Part shown: positions 8,640 through 18,462 of the stretch, one piece after another
Layout: every line of letters begins with the position of its first letter
Numbering within the stretch: position 1 is the stretch's first letter
Source of the DNA: Vibrio sinaloensis DSM 21326
Lineage (GTDB): Bacteria > Pseudomonadota > Gammaproteobacteria > Enterobacterales > Vibrionaceae
Direction: 5' to 3'
Assembly (NCBI RefSeq): GCF_000189275.1
Contig: NZ_AEVT01000093.1
Coordinates: forward strand, 108,899 to 172,898
DNA: 64,000 bases
Notes under the pieces: model-generated
Told to the model about the DNA's origin: nothing
The model's database searches: none
What the model saw: the letters and a program-made list of their open reading frames with translations, nothing else
Made by a program: the position numbers and the translations under genes

Positions 8640-9842
8640 ATGTGGAAAGATAAAACCGCGTTGTTGTTCATCATTACTGCGTTTGTCACCGGTTTATGTG
8701 GGGCCTTTTTTTACCCTCTATCGAGCTTATTTATCGTTGAGGAGTTAGGTGCTTCACCTATGATGTTGAGTCTGTACATGGTGATGGCGGTGGTGAGCGC
8801 AGTGGTGGTTTCGCAACTGTTGGCTAGACAGTCTGATAGAAACTGGAAGCGAAAAACGATCCTCGTTGTTGCCCTTAGTTGCTATCTGGTCACCGTGGCA
8901 AGCTTTACAGTGGTGCGAGACTATTGGCTCGCGATTTCGATTGCGACTGTGTTTGGCAGTATCAGTGGTGCGGCGTTTGGCCAGCTGTTTGCGCTTGGCC
9001 GCGAGTATGGCGATCGCTACATGCAAGATAGCACCACGTTTTTGTCGACGATGCGTGCAGGTATTGCGATCGCCTGGGTATTTGGCCCCCCGCTCGCGTT
9101 TATGATTAAAGCCAGTTTCGGTTTCAATGCTTCGTTCTCGGTATCCGCTGTTATTGTTTCGGTGTCGATCATTGTAATAGCGAGATACTTACCAAACGGT
9201 GTGAGCAAGGCAGAGGAAGAGCCGCAGGAGTCAGCATTGAACGGGGCTGGATTAATCTCAAACGGACTGATCGCCCTTTATTGTCTGGTGGTTGTGTGTG
9301 CTTTTGCCGCGAACAACTTGTACATCACCAGCATGCCACTTTATTTGTCTCAGGAATTGAAAGTTGACGAGAATTGGCTCGGAGTCTTGTTTGGCGCCGC
9401 AGCACTTTGTGAAATCCCTGTGATGTTATTCGCTGGTAAATTGGCAGAGCGTATTGGCACCATCAAGCTGCTCATGCTGGGCATCATCAGTGGCATCGCG
9501 TTTTACTTGGTCATGCTGACACACACCAGTTTCCTCGCCATGTTAGCTGCACAGCTGTTGAATGGTTTTTACATTGGCGTGTGCGCCACCTTAGGTATGG
9601 TTGTGCTGCAAGATATGATGAAAGATCGTTTGGGTACCGCGTCAACGTTATTTTCCAATATGCTCAATATCAGCATGTTGGTGGCCAGTTTGTCGGTGGG
9701 TATCGTGGCGGAATTCTACAATTATTACAGCACTTTATACGTCTCATTTTTTGGTGTTAGTGCAGCATTAATCCTGCTCAGTGGATTTTGGTTTGCGACA
9801 CGTCGGATTGAAAATCAAACCGATCCCGTTAACGCGGCATGA
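8640..9842 (+). CDS. MFS transporter, sugar efflux (SetA/SetB-like)
   Basis: The 400-residue protein has about 12 hydrophobic helices and the MFS loop after helix 2 (SQLLARQSDRNWKRKT). The overall pattern, with a short central loop (residues about 195-205) and the MFAGKLAERIGTIKLLMLG repeat of that loop in the second half, matches the SET sugar-efflux group. A strong AAAGGAG site precedes the ATG. It is divergent from an AraC regulator, consistent with sugar-induced export to relieve sugar or sugar-phosphate stress. Assignment to SET rather than another MFS branch is by resemblance and moderately sure. Confidence 0.8.
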   Translation: MWKDKTALLFIITAFVTGLCGAFFYPLSSLFIVEELGASPMMLSLYMVMAVVSAVVVSQLLARQSDRNWKRKTILVVALSCYLVTVASFTVVRDYWLAISIATVFGSISGAAFGQLFALGREYGDRYMQDSTTFLSTMRAGIAIAWVFGPPLAFMIKASFGFNASFSVSAVIVSVSIIVIARYLPNGVSKAEEEPQESALNGAGLISNGLIALYCLVVVCAFAANNLYITSMPLYLSQELKVDENWLGVLFGAAALCEIPVMLFAGKLAERIGTIKLLMLGIISGIAFYLVMLTHTSFLAMLAAQLLNGFYIGVCATLGMVVLQDMMKDRLGTASTLFSNMLNISMLVASLSVGIVAEFYNYYSTLYVSFFGVSAALILLSGFWFATRRIENQTDPVNAA

Positions 9843-10028
9843 GTGGCTAGGAAGGGGAGTTGGCGCTGACTTTTTATAGAAAACAATGGCTTATTATCAA
9901 AACCAAAAGTTGATCCAACTCTCCTTTTTATCGGCGAAATTGTCCAACCACTAAACTTTTAAACTATTGCATATCTAGTTATGCACTTTGAAGTATAGTT
10001 ATAGATAGCATTTATAGTTTGTGGTTTT

Positions 10029-12527
10029 TTGCAATTGGCAGCGCTGAACGATAAAAAATTGGTCTTCTTGATTCGCTATGTACCGACGCTGGTCGTAGCA
10101 CTGTTTGCGTTCGTCAGTATGTTAGTGTTTATCAATGATAGCACTGAAAAAGCCCAGCAAAGTATTGCCGCGCTGCGTACTCAGATGTTGGACCATCAAA
10201 AACAGATGATCGCTGATCAAGTCGGTGAAGTGTTAGACCAGATTGCCTTTCGCCAAACTCAAACTGTAGATGAATTGATGTCTCAGGCAAAAAGCCGAGT
10301 GTATGAGGCGCATGACATCGCGCAAAGTATTTACCTCAATAACCCGACTAAGCCTAAAGCGGAGATCCGCAAAATGATCTCCGACGCGCTAAGGCCAATT
10401 CGCTTTTACAACCAACGTGGTTACTTTTTTATCTTTCAAATGGACGGAACCAATGTGATGCATGCGCTAAAGCCGCAGCTCGAGGGGAAATCTGCATGGG
10501 GTGCGAAAGACATCAAAGGGACCTTCATACTTCAAGAACACATCAAGTTAATTCAAGCAAATGGTGGTGAAGCCTTTTATCGCTGGTGGTATCAGAAGCC
10601 GGGCTACCCTGTGACCCAAGAATTCGAAAAAATCGGTTTTGGTAAAGCGTTTGAGCCATATCAGTGGTTTATCGGCACAGGTGAGTACGTTGCTGATGTG
10701 GAAAATGACATCAAGGCTGCCTTGCTCAGTAGCATTGCGGGTTATCAACAAGATCACGATGAGAAGGTCTTTATCTTTGATGATGCCGGAACCGTATTGG
10801 TGCATGAAGATGCGATGCTGGTGGGTAAGTCTGTCGAGAGCCTTGATCGTTCGATGAACGTAAGCGATGAGCTGGTTCAAAAGCTCAGTTCGAATCACGG
10901 CTTCTATATCGAACCCAGCCTGACGGATGAAGGGGCTGAGACGAGTGGCTATTTCACTTATGTTCAACACTACGCCCCTTGGGGGTGGAATGTAGCGGCC
11001 TCATTTTCAGCACAAGAAGTGAATCACTACATCCATCAACAACAATCTATCCTGATTGAAAATAACCGCCAGCAGCTGTTTAATTTCATCGTTATTAGCC
11101 TCGCCTCGACCCTGATAATGATTGCACTGAGTTATATTGTCAGTCATGTCATTGCCAAGCGATTTAAAAAGTTCCAGCAGAAGATTTCTGACGATTTTGG
11201 CCAACTTGAACAGACCAAAGATCAGATGCAATATATGGCGTTGCACGACCCATTAACAGGGCTATCTAATCGTACAGCATTACAAGAGCAAATCGCGGCG
11301 GGTATCGCGCAATCTAAACTTACGGGCACGAGCCTCGCGGTGGTGTTTTTAGATCTGGATGACTTCAAAAAGGTCAATGATTTGTATGGCCATGCGGTGG
11401 GCGATAAGTTACTGGAATGCTTGAGCCGCAAGTTTGAAGCCCTATTAGAAGAGCACGATTCGGTGGCGCGTTTCGGTGGCGATGAGTTTATCTTTTGCTT
11501 TCCCTGTGTAGAGAATCAACGCCATGCCTTGGATAAGACCATGGCCGTGAAGCAAGTCTTTGCCGATCCCCTGATCATCGACGGTAAATTGCTGACAACA
11601 GATTGCAGCATGGGGGTAAGCATGTACCCTAGTGACAGCGATGATCCTTCCACTTTGATCACCAATGCTGACGTCGTTCTGTACCGCTCTAAACAACACA
11701 GCAAAGGTGGCATTCTATTTTTCGATTCCGATATTAATCAACAGATCAAAGATGAGTACCAAATCGAGCAGCACCTTAAGCACGCTTTACGTAGAAATGA
11801 GCTCAGCGTGGTTTACCAACCACAAGTTTGTTCCGAGTTGGGCATCACTATTGGTGTGGAAGCGCTTGTCCGTTGGAATGCGAAAGAACTCGGCTTTATT
11901 CCGCCAGACGTATTTATCCCATTAGCGGAAGAAGGCGGCATGATTCACGACATTGGCTTGTTTGTGTTTAAACAAGCCTGCGAAGATATTCTGCGCTTAT
12001 CCAACAACGGACGAGGGGCGCTAAATGTTTCCGTCAATGTTTCGCCTAAACAGCTTTTGCATGAAGGTTTTATCGATAGCTTAATGCAGATCACCGACGA
12101 AGTGGGCATAGAAACTGGGCGAATTATGTTGGAAGTGACCGAAAGCATCTTTATCCACGACATGCAAAGGGTGTCGCCAATCGTAACCGCTTTACAAGCG
12201 AAAGGGTTTGGTATTTCGCTCGATGATTTTGGCACGGGTTACTCTTGCTTAAGCCACCTTAACCAGTTTTCTATTGACGAGTTGAAAATTGATAAGAGCT
12301 TTATTGCCAATATTATCGACAACGCGCAAAGTAATGCTCTTGTGAAAACGATCTTGGCCATTGGCGAGACATACAACATTAAGGTTGTCGCGGAAGGGGT
12401 TGAGACTCAGGAACAGTACAAAATGCTCAGCTCTTACGGTTGTGCTTGTGTACAGGGTTACTACTTCGCTCGCCCATTGCCTTACGAAGAGCTACAAGGT
12501 TGGTTGCGAAACAAAGAGCAAGCTTAG
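10029..12527 (+). CDS. Cache-GGDEF-EAL cyclic-di-GMP signalling protein
   Basis: The 832-residue membrane sensor has a first helix at about residues 10-35, a periplasmic double Cache region (about 40-335; GYFFIFQMDGTNVMH and EKVFIFDDAGTVLVHED mark the two halves), a second helix at about 350-372, a GGDEF domain with an intact GGDEF at 483-487 and an EAL domain with intact EAL at 611-613 plus the DDFGTGYSCL loop. Both catalytic signatures are intact, so it may make and degrade c-di-GMP. No ATG is available: an in-frame stop lies at 10002 and the first start-like codon is TTG at 10029 (or TTG 10035). Its stop overlaps the convergent neighbour's stop by four bases. Confidence 0.93.
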   Translation: MQLAALNDKKLVFLIRYVPTLVVALFAFVSMLVFINDSTEKAQQSIAALRTQMLDHQKQMIADQVGEVLDQIAFRQTQTVDELMSQAKSRVYEAHDIAQSIYLNNPTKPKAEIRKMISDALRPIRFYNQRGYFFIFQMDGTNVMHALKPQLEGKSAWGAKDIKGTFILQEHIKLIQANGGEAFYRWWYQKPGYPVTQEFEKIGFGKAFEPYQWFIGTGEYVADVENDIKAALLSSIAGYQQDHDEKVFIFDDAGTVLVHEDAMLVGKSVESLDRSMNVSDELVQKLSSNHGFYIEPSLTDEGAETSGYFTYVQHYAPWGWNVAASFSAQEVNHYIHQQQSILIENNRQQLFNFIVISLASTLIMIALSYIVSHVIAKRFKKFQQKISDDFGQLEQTKDQMQYMALHDPLTGLSNRTALQEQIAAGIAQSKLTGTSLAVVFLDLDDFKKVNDLYGHAVGDKLLECLSRKFEALLEEHDSVARFGGDEFIFCFPCVENQRHALDKTMAVKQVFADPLIIDGKLLTTDCSMGVSMYPSDSDDPSTLITNADVVLYRSKQHSKGGILFFDSDINQQIKDEYQIEQHLKHALRRNELSVVYQPQVCSELGITIGVEALVRWNAKELGFIPPDVFIPLAEEGGMIHDIGLFVFKQACEDILRLSNNGRGALNVSVNVSPKQLLHEGFIDSLMQITDEVGIETGRIMLEVTESIFIHDMQRVSPIVTALQAKGFGISLDDFGTGYSCLSHLNQFSIDELKIDKSFIANIIDNAQSNALVKTILAIGETYNIKVVAEGVETQEQYKMLSSYGCACVQGYYFARPLPYEELQGWLRNKEQA

Positions 12528-13069
12528 TCGCTGACAGTCAGTTTTGGCCATTGGTTTAGCCAAGTTTTGCTATTCACTCGCTCAAGAAACACGGCCTTGC
12601 TTCGTTTCGGGTTGTGGCTAACGCGAAGAGCAAATAAAGACTCAAAGCCAAATACAGCCTCACATTCGATCTGCTTATGCGGATTAAGCCTAACTGCAAC
12701 GGCGGTCTCTTTTTCAGGCCAGTAACTCATGGCATCGAAGACATCCAGATACGCAGGATCGTTATTTCGCTGATGCATTCTGGCTTGATTACGCACTTGC
12801 CAGTTAAATTCCGGCATTTGCTCTTTTAGCTTATTTTCGTAAGTTAGATAGGCGTTGGCGCAAGGCTCTGAGGCGTCAAAGTAAACCACATCGATATCGT
12901 TGAGTGGCGTTGAACCGGGTTTACTGTGCAAAGCATCCCAAACCAAATTGCGAACAAACCCGGCAGCGATCCAAGCTTGAGGCAAGTTTAACTCAGCGAC
13001 AAGATGTAACGCACGCATACGATTGAGATCTTGCTCTAGCCAGCGGATCAATTGGGCTTGGTGTGACAT
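12524..13069 (-). CDS. Nucleotidyltransferase-fold protein (NTP_transf_6/DUF925-like)
   Basis: The 181-residue protein carries the core AAGFVRNLVWDALH followed by NDIDVVYFD, matching the YiiM-unrelated DUF925 group of predicted nucleotidyltransferases in which the D-x-D pair would bind metal. An AGGAG site precedes the ATG. It lies downstream of ribB on the same strand but behind a terminator hairpin, so it is probably transcribed separately. Function and substrate are unknown. Confidence 0.8.
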   Translation of the reverse strand: MSHQAQLIRWLEQDLNRMRALHLVAELNLPQAWIAAGFVRNLVWDALHSKPGSTPLNDIDVVYFDASEPCANAYLTYENKLKEQMPEFNWQVRNQARMHQRNNDPAYLDVFDAMSYWPEKETAVAVRLNPHKQIECEAVFGFESLFALRVSHNPKRSKAVFLERVNSKTWLNQWPKLTVSD

Positions 13070-13084
13070 CTTGGCTCCTGAATG

Positions 13085-13116
13085 AAAAAGCCAAGCGTAA
13101 TGCTTGGCTTATTTTT
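13085..13116 (-). terminator. Terminator downstream of ribB
   Basis: AAGCCAAGC and GCTTGGCTT form a 9-bp perfect stem with a five-base loop, flanked by A- and T-runs, so it could work on either strand. It lies directly after the ribB stop and before the nucleotidyltransferase ribosome binding site. Confidence 0.85.
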
Positions 13117-13118
13117 GT

Positions 13119-13775
13119 TTACGCGAGTTTTAAATCAAACTGTTGGCGATACATTACCATATCTTCGATGGTTAACACGGGCATGTTATGCAACTTACCA
13201 AAAGCAACGATCTCGGCGGTTTTCGCCATGCTACCGTCTGGGTTTGTTACTTCACATAACACGCCGGCTGCTTGCAACCCCGCCATTTGCATCAAATCGA
13301 TGGTTCCTTCGGTATGACCGCGACGAGTTAAGACTCCACCTTTGCGTGCACGCAGTGGAAAGACGTGCCCGGGACGGGCTAAATCTGATGGTTGCGCACT
13401 TGGGTTAGCCGCTGTTTTGATGGTGGTCACACGATCTTGTGCCGAGACGCCAGTTGTGACACCAACTTTGGCTTCAATAGATACCGTGAACGCGGTTTGG
13501 TTGGCGCTGTTGTTGTTTTCGACCATTGGGTTTAGTTCGAGACGATCGGCCTGCTCTTCAGGCAAACAAAGACACACAATGCCGCTGCATTCTCTGATCA
13601 TTAGTGCCATCTGCTCAGTGGTTAATGACTCAACTGAGTAGATGATATCCCCTTCGTTTTCGCGATCTTCATCGTCTAATAGTAAAACTCCACGACCTTG
13701 TTTAAGGGCGATTAGCGCATTTTCTACACGAGTGATTGGGTCGCCGAACTCGGCAAGAATGGAAGACTGATTCAT
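13119..13775 (-). CDS. ribB: 3,4-dihydroxy-2-butanone-4-phosphate synthase
   Basis: The 218-residue enzyme makes the four-carbon unit of riboflavin from ribulose 5-phosphate. The acidic active-site loop DDEDRENEGD (34-43) and the RRGHTEGTID segment are intact, and the length matches stand-alone RibB (no fused GTP cyclohydrolase II). The start has a good AGGAG site. A complete FMN riboswitch lies about 110 bases upstream, so expression should fall when FMN is plentiful. A monofunctional, riboswitch-controlled ribB is common on the second chromosome of vibrios. Confidence 0.97.
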   Translation of the reverse strand: MNQSSILAEFGDPITRVENALIALKQGRGVLLLDDEDRENEGDIIYSVESLTTEQMALMIRECSGIVCLCLPEEQADRLELNPMVENNNSANQTAFTVSIEAKVGVTTGVSAQDRVTTIKTAANPSAQPSDLARPGHVFPLRARKGGVLTRRGHTEGTIDLMQMAGLQAAGVLCEVTNPDGSMAKTAEIVAFGKLHNMPVLTIEDMVMYRQQFDLKLA

Positions 13776-13885
13776 GGTTTACTCCTAAAATGTCACCAGA
13801 ATCAGGGCATACATGAGCACTGAAGCTTAGGCTTCAGCCAAAACGAAATGCACCACAACATCACAAAGTATGCTGGTGTTACTTC

Positions 13886-14042
13886 ATTCTCTCTCATCCG
13901 GACTATAACCGTCGGCCCTGGAGTTTCACCAGATCTGCTGACCTCGACGAATCGAGCGCTCGCGGGCTTACCACTCAGTAGCGATTTGTAACTGGAGATG
14001 GCTTACCGCCGGTGGGGAATTTCGCCCCGCCCTGAGAATAAA
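13886..14042 (-). ncRNA. FMN riboswitch (RFN element) upstream of ribB
   Basis: On the minus strand the conserved RFN blocks occur in order: a 5' block reading TCAGGGCGGGGCGAAATTCC, then CACCGGCGGTAAGCC, a variable stem with AGCCCGCGAGCG, TCAGCAGATCTGGTGA, CTCCAGGGCCGACGG and a closing TATAGTCCGGATGAGAGAGA. These form the six-helix FMN aptamer. The expression platform lies between about 13776 and 13885, next to the ribB start; ribB riboswitches in this group usually control translation initiation and termination. Confidence 0.96.
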
Positions 14043-14322
14043 TTATTGATCGCTTAATAGCAGGAGAATTGTAACGGCTATCGACTCGGATGAGAAGCAA
14101 TCGGCATCACAACTGTTGCATTAGCAGACGCTAACTCAACAGAAATGGTTTCTATTAGGAGTCTTTAGTGTTTTTTTTGCTCACTCAGAGCGAGATGTGA
14201 GCGATAAAAACGATAACAAATCTGATCTGACCACTTTTCATAAATATATATAGATAATACAGCGTCTTAAAACATCACTATGACTTATGCATCATTTTTG
14301 CCACTTCAAAGCTGGTTAAATT
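14043..14322. other. Intergenic region: ribB promoter side and possible FadR site
   Basis: No gene is seen. The left part must hold the ribB promoter reading leftward. At 14220-14236 the sequence ATCTGATCTGACCACTT matches 12 of 17 positions of the E. coli FadR operator, which would fit control of the following fadL, but it is 86 bases upstream of the best fadL promoter and is only a candidate. Confidence 0.3.
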
Positions 14323-14351
14323 TTGACATTTTGACATACAAAAAATAACAT
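14323..14351 (+). promoter_or_regulatory. Candidate sigma70 promoter of fadL-volA
   Basis: A consensus -35 (TTGACA, 14323-14328) is separated by 17 bases from TAACAT (14346-14351), a fair -10. This would start transcription near 14358 and leave a leader of about 100 bases before the fadL ATG at 14457. Confidence 0.45.
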
Positions 14352-14456
14352 CTGATTAACATTGTGCGTGTTTCTATTGAAAATCTGCATAGTGTTGCAC
14401 CACAAAAATTACAATAAATGCCAATCGAAAAAGAACCTACCCTAGGAGGGTCAAGG

Positions 14457-15710
14457 ATGAATAAAAAGCACAGCTCTCTGCTTACAATATCGATATTGTT
14501 TGCGTGTAATGCCCATTCTGCGGGTTTCCAAGTTGCGGAGCACTCAGCTTCGGGTCTTGGACGAGCTTTCTCTGGTGAAGGCGCGGTGGCGGATAATGCC
14601 AGCGTACTTGCACGTAACCCAGCTGCCATGACACTTTTTGAGCACACCACATTTTCTGGCGCTTTATCCATCGTTGACCCTGAGGTGAATGTTACTCAGA
14701 CTCAAATCGGCGATGCAGATTTCAAACAGAAGTCGAGCGACGTAGCACCAATGCAATTTGTCCCAGGGGCTTACTTTATCAGTCCTGTCAACGATAGCTT
14801 TGCATGGGGTTTTGCATCCTTTACTACTTATGGTGTTGCAACTGATTATCCAGATGACATCTATGCTGGTGACCTTGCCGGCAACACCTCGTTGATCTCA
14901 GTAAACTTGAATCCAAACATTGCCTTCCGAGTAAACGAACAGCTTAGTTTGGGTGCTGGTGTTAACGTAGTTTATGCCGAGGCAGAACTGGATAGGCACC
15001 AAGGGGGGTTACCTTTAGGTGGTTCTCCAAGCGATAAAATCATCAGCATGACTGGTGAGACGATAGGCTTCGGATGGAACATTGGTGCCATGTATGAGTT
15101 GGATGACAACAACCGTTTTGGTTTTGGCTACCGTTCAGAAGTTAACCTTGACTTCGATGATGGTGAATTTACTGATCACTATGGCGGCGTAATCTTAGAC
15201 CCGAATAAAAACGAAACAACAGGTCAGCTTAAGCTAACATTGCCGGCAATTTTAGAGCTTTCTGCTTTCCATCAGTTAAATGATAAATGGGCTGTGCATT
15301 ACGGTTGGCAATGGACTCAATGGAGCAGTTTTGAAGAGCTGAAAGCAACCAGTTCAGAGTGTAAAGATGGCGTTTGTTTCGAGAAAACTGAACATTACGA
15401 AAACAACCAAAGATGGTCAGTTGGCACCACATACACGCTTAACAAAGAGTGGACCTTACGCGCTGGTTTAGCTTATGACGAGCAAGCGGGTGAGGCGACA
15501 TTGAGTATCCCAGACAGCGATCGCTTTTGGTACTCGGCAGGTTTGACCTACTTGTGGTCAGATAACCTAAGCCTGGATGCTGGTTTCACGTTGGTACAAA
15601 GTCGAAGCGGCAGTTTCACGGAAACAGATGCCGCGGGTAACGAGCTGACGTTTGATGCGGAAGCATTGGCATTTTTATCAGCAGTTCAGTTGAACTACAC
15701 GTTTAAGTAG
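14457..15710 (+). CDS. fadL: FadL-family outer-membrane long-chain fatty acid transporter
   Basis: I chose ATG 14457 over the in-frame ATG at 14418 because an ideal AGGAGG lies eight bases upstream and the resulting N-terminus is a clean signal peptide ending NAHSA before GFQVAEHSASGLGRA. The mature start GFQ and the NPAAMT segment are hallmarks of FadL beta-barrels, whose N-terminal hatch plugs the pore; the last residue region ends in an aromatic YTFK typical of barrels. The 417-residue protein should pass long-chain fatty acids across the outer membrane. The VolA lipase gene follows 16 bases later, so fatty acids released at the surface can be taken up directly. Confidence 0.94.
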   Translation: MNKKHSSLLTISILFACNAHSAGFQVAEHSASGLGRAFSGEGAVADNASVLARNPAAMTLFEHTTFSGALSIVDPEVNVTQTQIGDADFKQKSSDVAPMQFVPGAYFISPVNDSFAWGFASFTTYGVATDYPDDIYAGDLAGNTSLISVNLNPNIAFRVNEQLSLGAGVNVVYAEAELDRHQGGLPLGGSPSDKIISMTGETIGFGWNIGAMYELDDNNRFGFGYRSEVNLDFDDGEFTDHYGGVILDPNKNETTGQLKLTLPAILELSAFHQLNDKWAVHYGWQWTQWSSFEELKATSSECKDGVCFEKTEHYENNQRWSVGTTYTLNKEWTLRAGLAYDEQAGEATLSIPDSDRFWYSAGLTYLWSDNLSLDAGFTLVQSRSGSFTETDAAGNELTFDAEALAFLSAVQLNYTFK

Positions 15711-15726
15711 GCTTAGGAGTATTACG

Positions 15727-18273
15727 ATGAACAATAAATTTTCTCTATCTCTTGTCTGTAGTGCTCTGCTTCTTGCGGGGTGTGGTGATAATACAGAAAG
15801 TAGCGGTGCGAGCACGGAACAGCCGTATAACAACCAAGCCATCAATGAGATGCTGTCTCGCAGTTCAAACATTGATTTTACCCTACAGGGTGAAGATGCC
15901 TCGGTGCCTCTTCCGTCGTTTTTGCTTCTTGATACCAGCGACAGTACATTAAACATTCCGGTTGGTTATGGGGACTCCCAAGGTCTAGACAATCCGCAAG
16001 TTGCAATGGGCGAAGCCGATGGCTGGAGCTCTCAGATGCCATTTGTTATCGACTTGAACCTTCCATCGGGTGTTTCTCTACTTAATGATTTAGCACCAGC
16101 ATCTTCTGCACGTAGCGCAGTACCATTTAGCTTAAACCTTAATACTGGTGTTAGAGTTGCCAAAGTGACGGTTGATCTTGCAACCCGAGAAATGAGCAAT
16201 TTCGAAGCGTTAACAGCAGGGGAAGATTTTCTTGTCGTGCCTAGCGAGGATCTTCGCTCTTTCAACATTGTGCCGCTCAAAGGTTTAGAGCCTGGCAGTG
16301 ACTACATCTATGCGCTGACTGATTCGATCAAAGACAGCAATGGTGAGCCTCTGGGTACATCAAGCTCGTACGCGATTTTGAAGACTGACGAGATCATCCA
16401 ATCTGGTACATTAGCGGCGCCTCAAAAGATTATTCAAAACGTCGAAAAGGCATTTGCGGATAATGGCCAAGTTACCAGTACCGATGACATTATTTATTCT
16501 TCTTGGTTTACCACTTCTTCAGCAGGTCAAGTTTTACTTGGTACAAAAGCGGCGATCGCTCAAACCGCTTTGCCTAATGTTGCCCCGTCTAACATTTGGA
16601 ATGGTTCGGTAGCGAACCCGAATGGAATTGATGCCGCTACTTTGGATGCCTTGTATCAAGTGACTGTCACTAGCAAAACGAGCTTTGCTGACGCCGTTGC
16701 TTCAGATGCGATGTTTATTTCTGAGTTTGGTCAACAAAGTGCTGATCTCCTCCAAGGCGGCTACAACCTAAACTTTGCTAATGAGGCTATTGCATCGATT
16801 CAAGTCGTCAAAGGAACGATTAAACTGCCATATTTCTTGTCTGACTCGCTCGAAGGAGATGCGTGGAAGAAAACACCTTGGCGCAGTGCTATGCCAAGTG
16901 TATTTAAGATTTTGTCTGTATTGAGTTCAGGAACTGAAGACGATAAAGCTGCGGTCGGTCAGCAATTAGCCGTTCTTGGCTTGACTAATTTACCTGCTGA
17001 TTTGTACCTCCAAGATAAGCTAAAAGCACTTATAGGTCAGACGTTGACCTTAGCCGATGGAACTCGATTAGACTCAGATCGAATCATGACCAAGTACAGT
17101 GCGGTACCACAGATTCGCGCTGTTAAAGACGTGCCTTTCTTAATGTTTGTACCTGAAGGTGCAGCGATTAGTGCTAACTTGCCAATTCTTCAGTACCAAC
17201 ATGGTATAACCAGTATAAAAGAAAGTGCATACGCTTTTGCTATGCAGCATATTGGTGGTGCCATGCAAGGAGAGGCGCCGTTTAAGCCATACGCCATAAT
17301 CGCGATTGACCAACCACTTCACGGTCAACGAGCTCTTAGTTATGGTAATGATGATGAAGTTGTTACCGATACAGACAACCCTACTGTGTACATGAATCTA
17401 GAGTATTTGCCGGTAGCGCGTGACAATATTCGCCAAAGTGCGATTGATGGACTGGGTGTACGCTACGCACTCAATGGGGCGAATGATGCGGCGTTTGCTA
17501 ATCTTGATGCTGAAAACGTGTCATTGTTCGGTCACTCGATTGGCGCAATCACGGGTATCAGCTCCTACGCTATTGCTAACACACCGGTGTCTGCGTTAGA
17601 AGGTAATTTATTCAAATACACCAGCGCCACTCTTGCCAATGCTGGAGGTGGTATTGCTCCATTTTTATTGAATTCGGGCAGCTTCTCGCCGGTAATTAAA
17701 CACACTATCGCAGTGAAAGCCGTGCCAGGTTACGCCAGTTACTACGAACGTACATGTGGTTCAAAGGATGATGGAGTATGTATTACGAAATTCCTCGGTG
17801 ACCCAAATGATGAATCTGCTAACCCAGCAGAAGGGAGTGCGAGCGACATTGCTAAGGTAAACGCGACACTTGCGAGTTTTACTTTCGCTGCACAAACGGT
17901 ATTAGACAATGTCGATCCGTACAACATTGCACCACTGGTTAATCAAACGGGAGCGCCTGTTCTGGGTCTGCAAGCTGAAAACGATTCGACTATTCCGAAT
18001 TCAGTATCTGGTGCGCCAACTGCGGGTACTGAGCCTTTGTTTAGTAAACTAGAACTTGTCAATACGGCGACAGATACTCAAGGGCAGAAACTGGCTTCCT
18101 ATTTCTTAGCGACAACGGATGCAGAGCACTCCACGGTCATCGCGCCGCAAAGCGATACTGATGGCAATGCGAATACGGAGATGACATCACAAATTGTCCA
18201 ATTTACTTTGACAGCAGGCAATGCAACTTCTTCGATTGCGGTGACAGATGCACTGCTGGATGCCACTAAATAA
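15727..18273 (+). CDS. volA: VolA-like surface lipoprotein lysophospholipase
   Basis: The 848-residue protein begins with a lipoprotein signal whose lipobox LLAGC places the acylated Cys at residue 19. A lipase elbow GHSIG lies at 602-606 (Ser604), inside an alpha/beta-hydrolase C-terminal half; the likely Asp/His partners are in the ENDSTIP and DAEHSTV segments. Architecture, length and the immediately upstream fadL match the Vibrio VolA system, in which the lipoprotein hydrolyses lysophosphatidylcholine at the cell surface and FadL imports the fatty acid. A TAGGAG site precedes the ATG and a terminator follows. Orthology is inferred from layout and motifs. Confidence 0.9.
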   Translation: MNNKFSLSLVCSALLLAGCGDNTESSGASTEQPYNNQAINEMLSRSSNIDFTLQGEDASVPLPSFLLLDTSDSTLNIPVGYGDSQGLDNPQVAMGEADGWSSQMPFVIDLNLPSGVSLLNDLAPASSARSAVPFSLNLNTGVRVAKVTVDLATREMSNFEALTAGEDFLVVPSEDLRSFNIVPLKGLEPGSDYIYALTDSIKDSNGEPLGTSSSYAILKTDEIIQSGTLAAPQKIIQNVEKAFADNGQVTSTDDIIYSSWFTTSSAGQVLLGTKAAIAQTALPNVAPSNIWNGSVANPNGIDAATLDALYQVTVTSKTSFADAVASDAMFISEFGQQSADLLQGGYNLNFANEAIASIQVVKGTIKLPYFLSDSLEGDAWKKTPWRSAMPSVFKILSVLSSGTEDDKAAVGQQLAVLGLTNLPADLYLQDKLKALIGQTLTLADGTRLDSDRIMTKYSAVPQIRAVKDVPFLMFVPEGAAISANLPILQYQHGITSIKESAYAFAMQHIGGAMQGEAPFKPYAIIAIDQPLHGQRALSYGNDDEVVTDTDNPTVYMNLEYLPVARDNIRQSAIDGLGVRYALNGANDAAFANLDAENVSLFGHSIGAITGISSYAIANTPVSALEGNLFKYTSATLANAGGGIAPFLLNSGSFSPVIKHTIAVKAVPGYASYYERTCGSKDDGVCITKFLGDPNDESANPAEGSASDIAKVNATLASFTFAAQTVLDNVDPYNIAPLVNQTGAPVLGLQAENDSTIPNSVSGAPTAGTEPLFSKLELVNTATDTQGQKLASYFLATTDAEHSTVIAPQSDTDGNANTEMTSQIVQFTLTAGNATSSIAVTDALLDATK

Positions 18274-18282
18274 CATCCCTCT

Positions 18283-18308
18283 AAGCCGGCCATTAGGCCG
18301 GCTTTTTT
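18283..18308 (+). terminator. Terminator after volA
   Basis: AGCCGGCC and GGCCGGCT form an 8-bp GC-rich stem with loop ATTA followed by six T residues, ten bases after the volA stop. Confidence 0.92.
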
Positions 18309-18462
18309 CTCTTCTTAGTATGTATTTCTTCGGCTGCCTCTGCACTTTCAACTTCATTTAGCTAAATTAATCAAACTCTTGCATATTATCTTTGCAACTT
18401 GCCGGTAGGTTTTGTATATGTGATAGCGATTTCATAAATTAAAGCTGTATATGGAGATAGTG

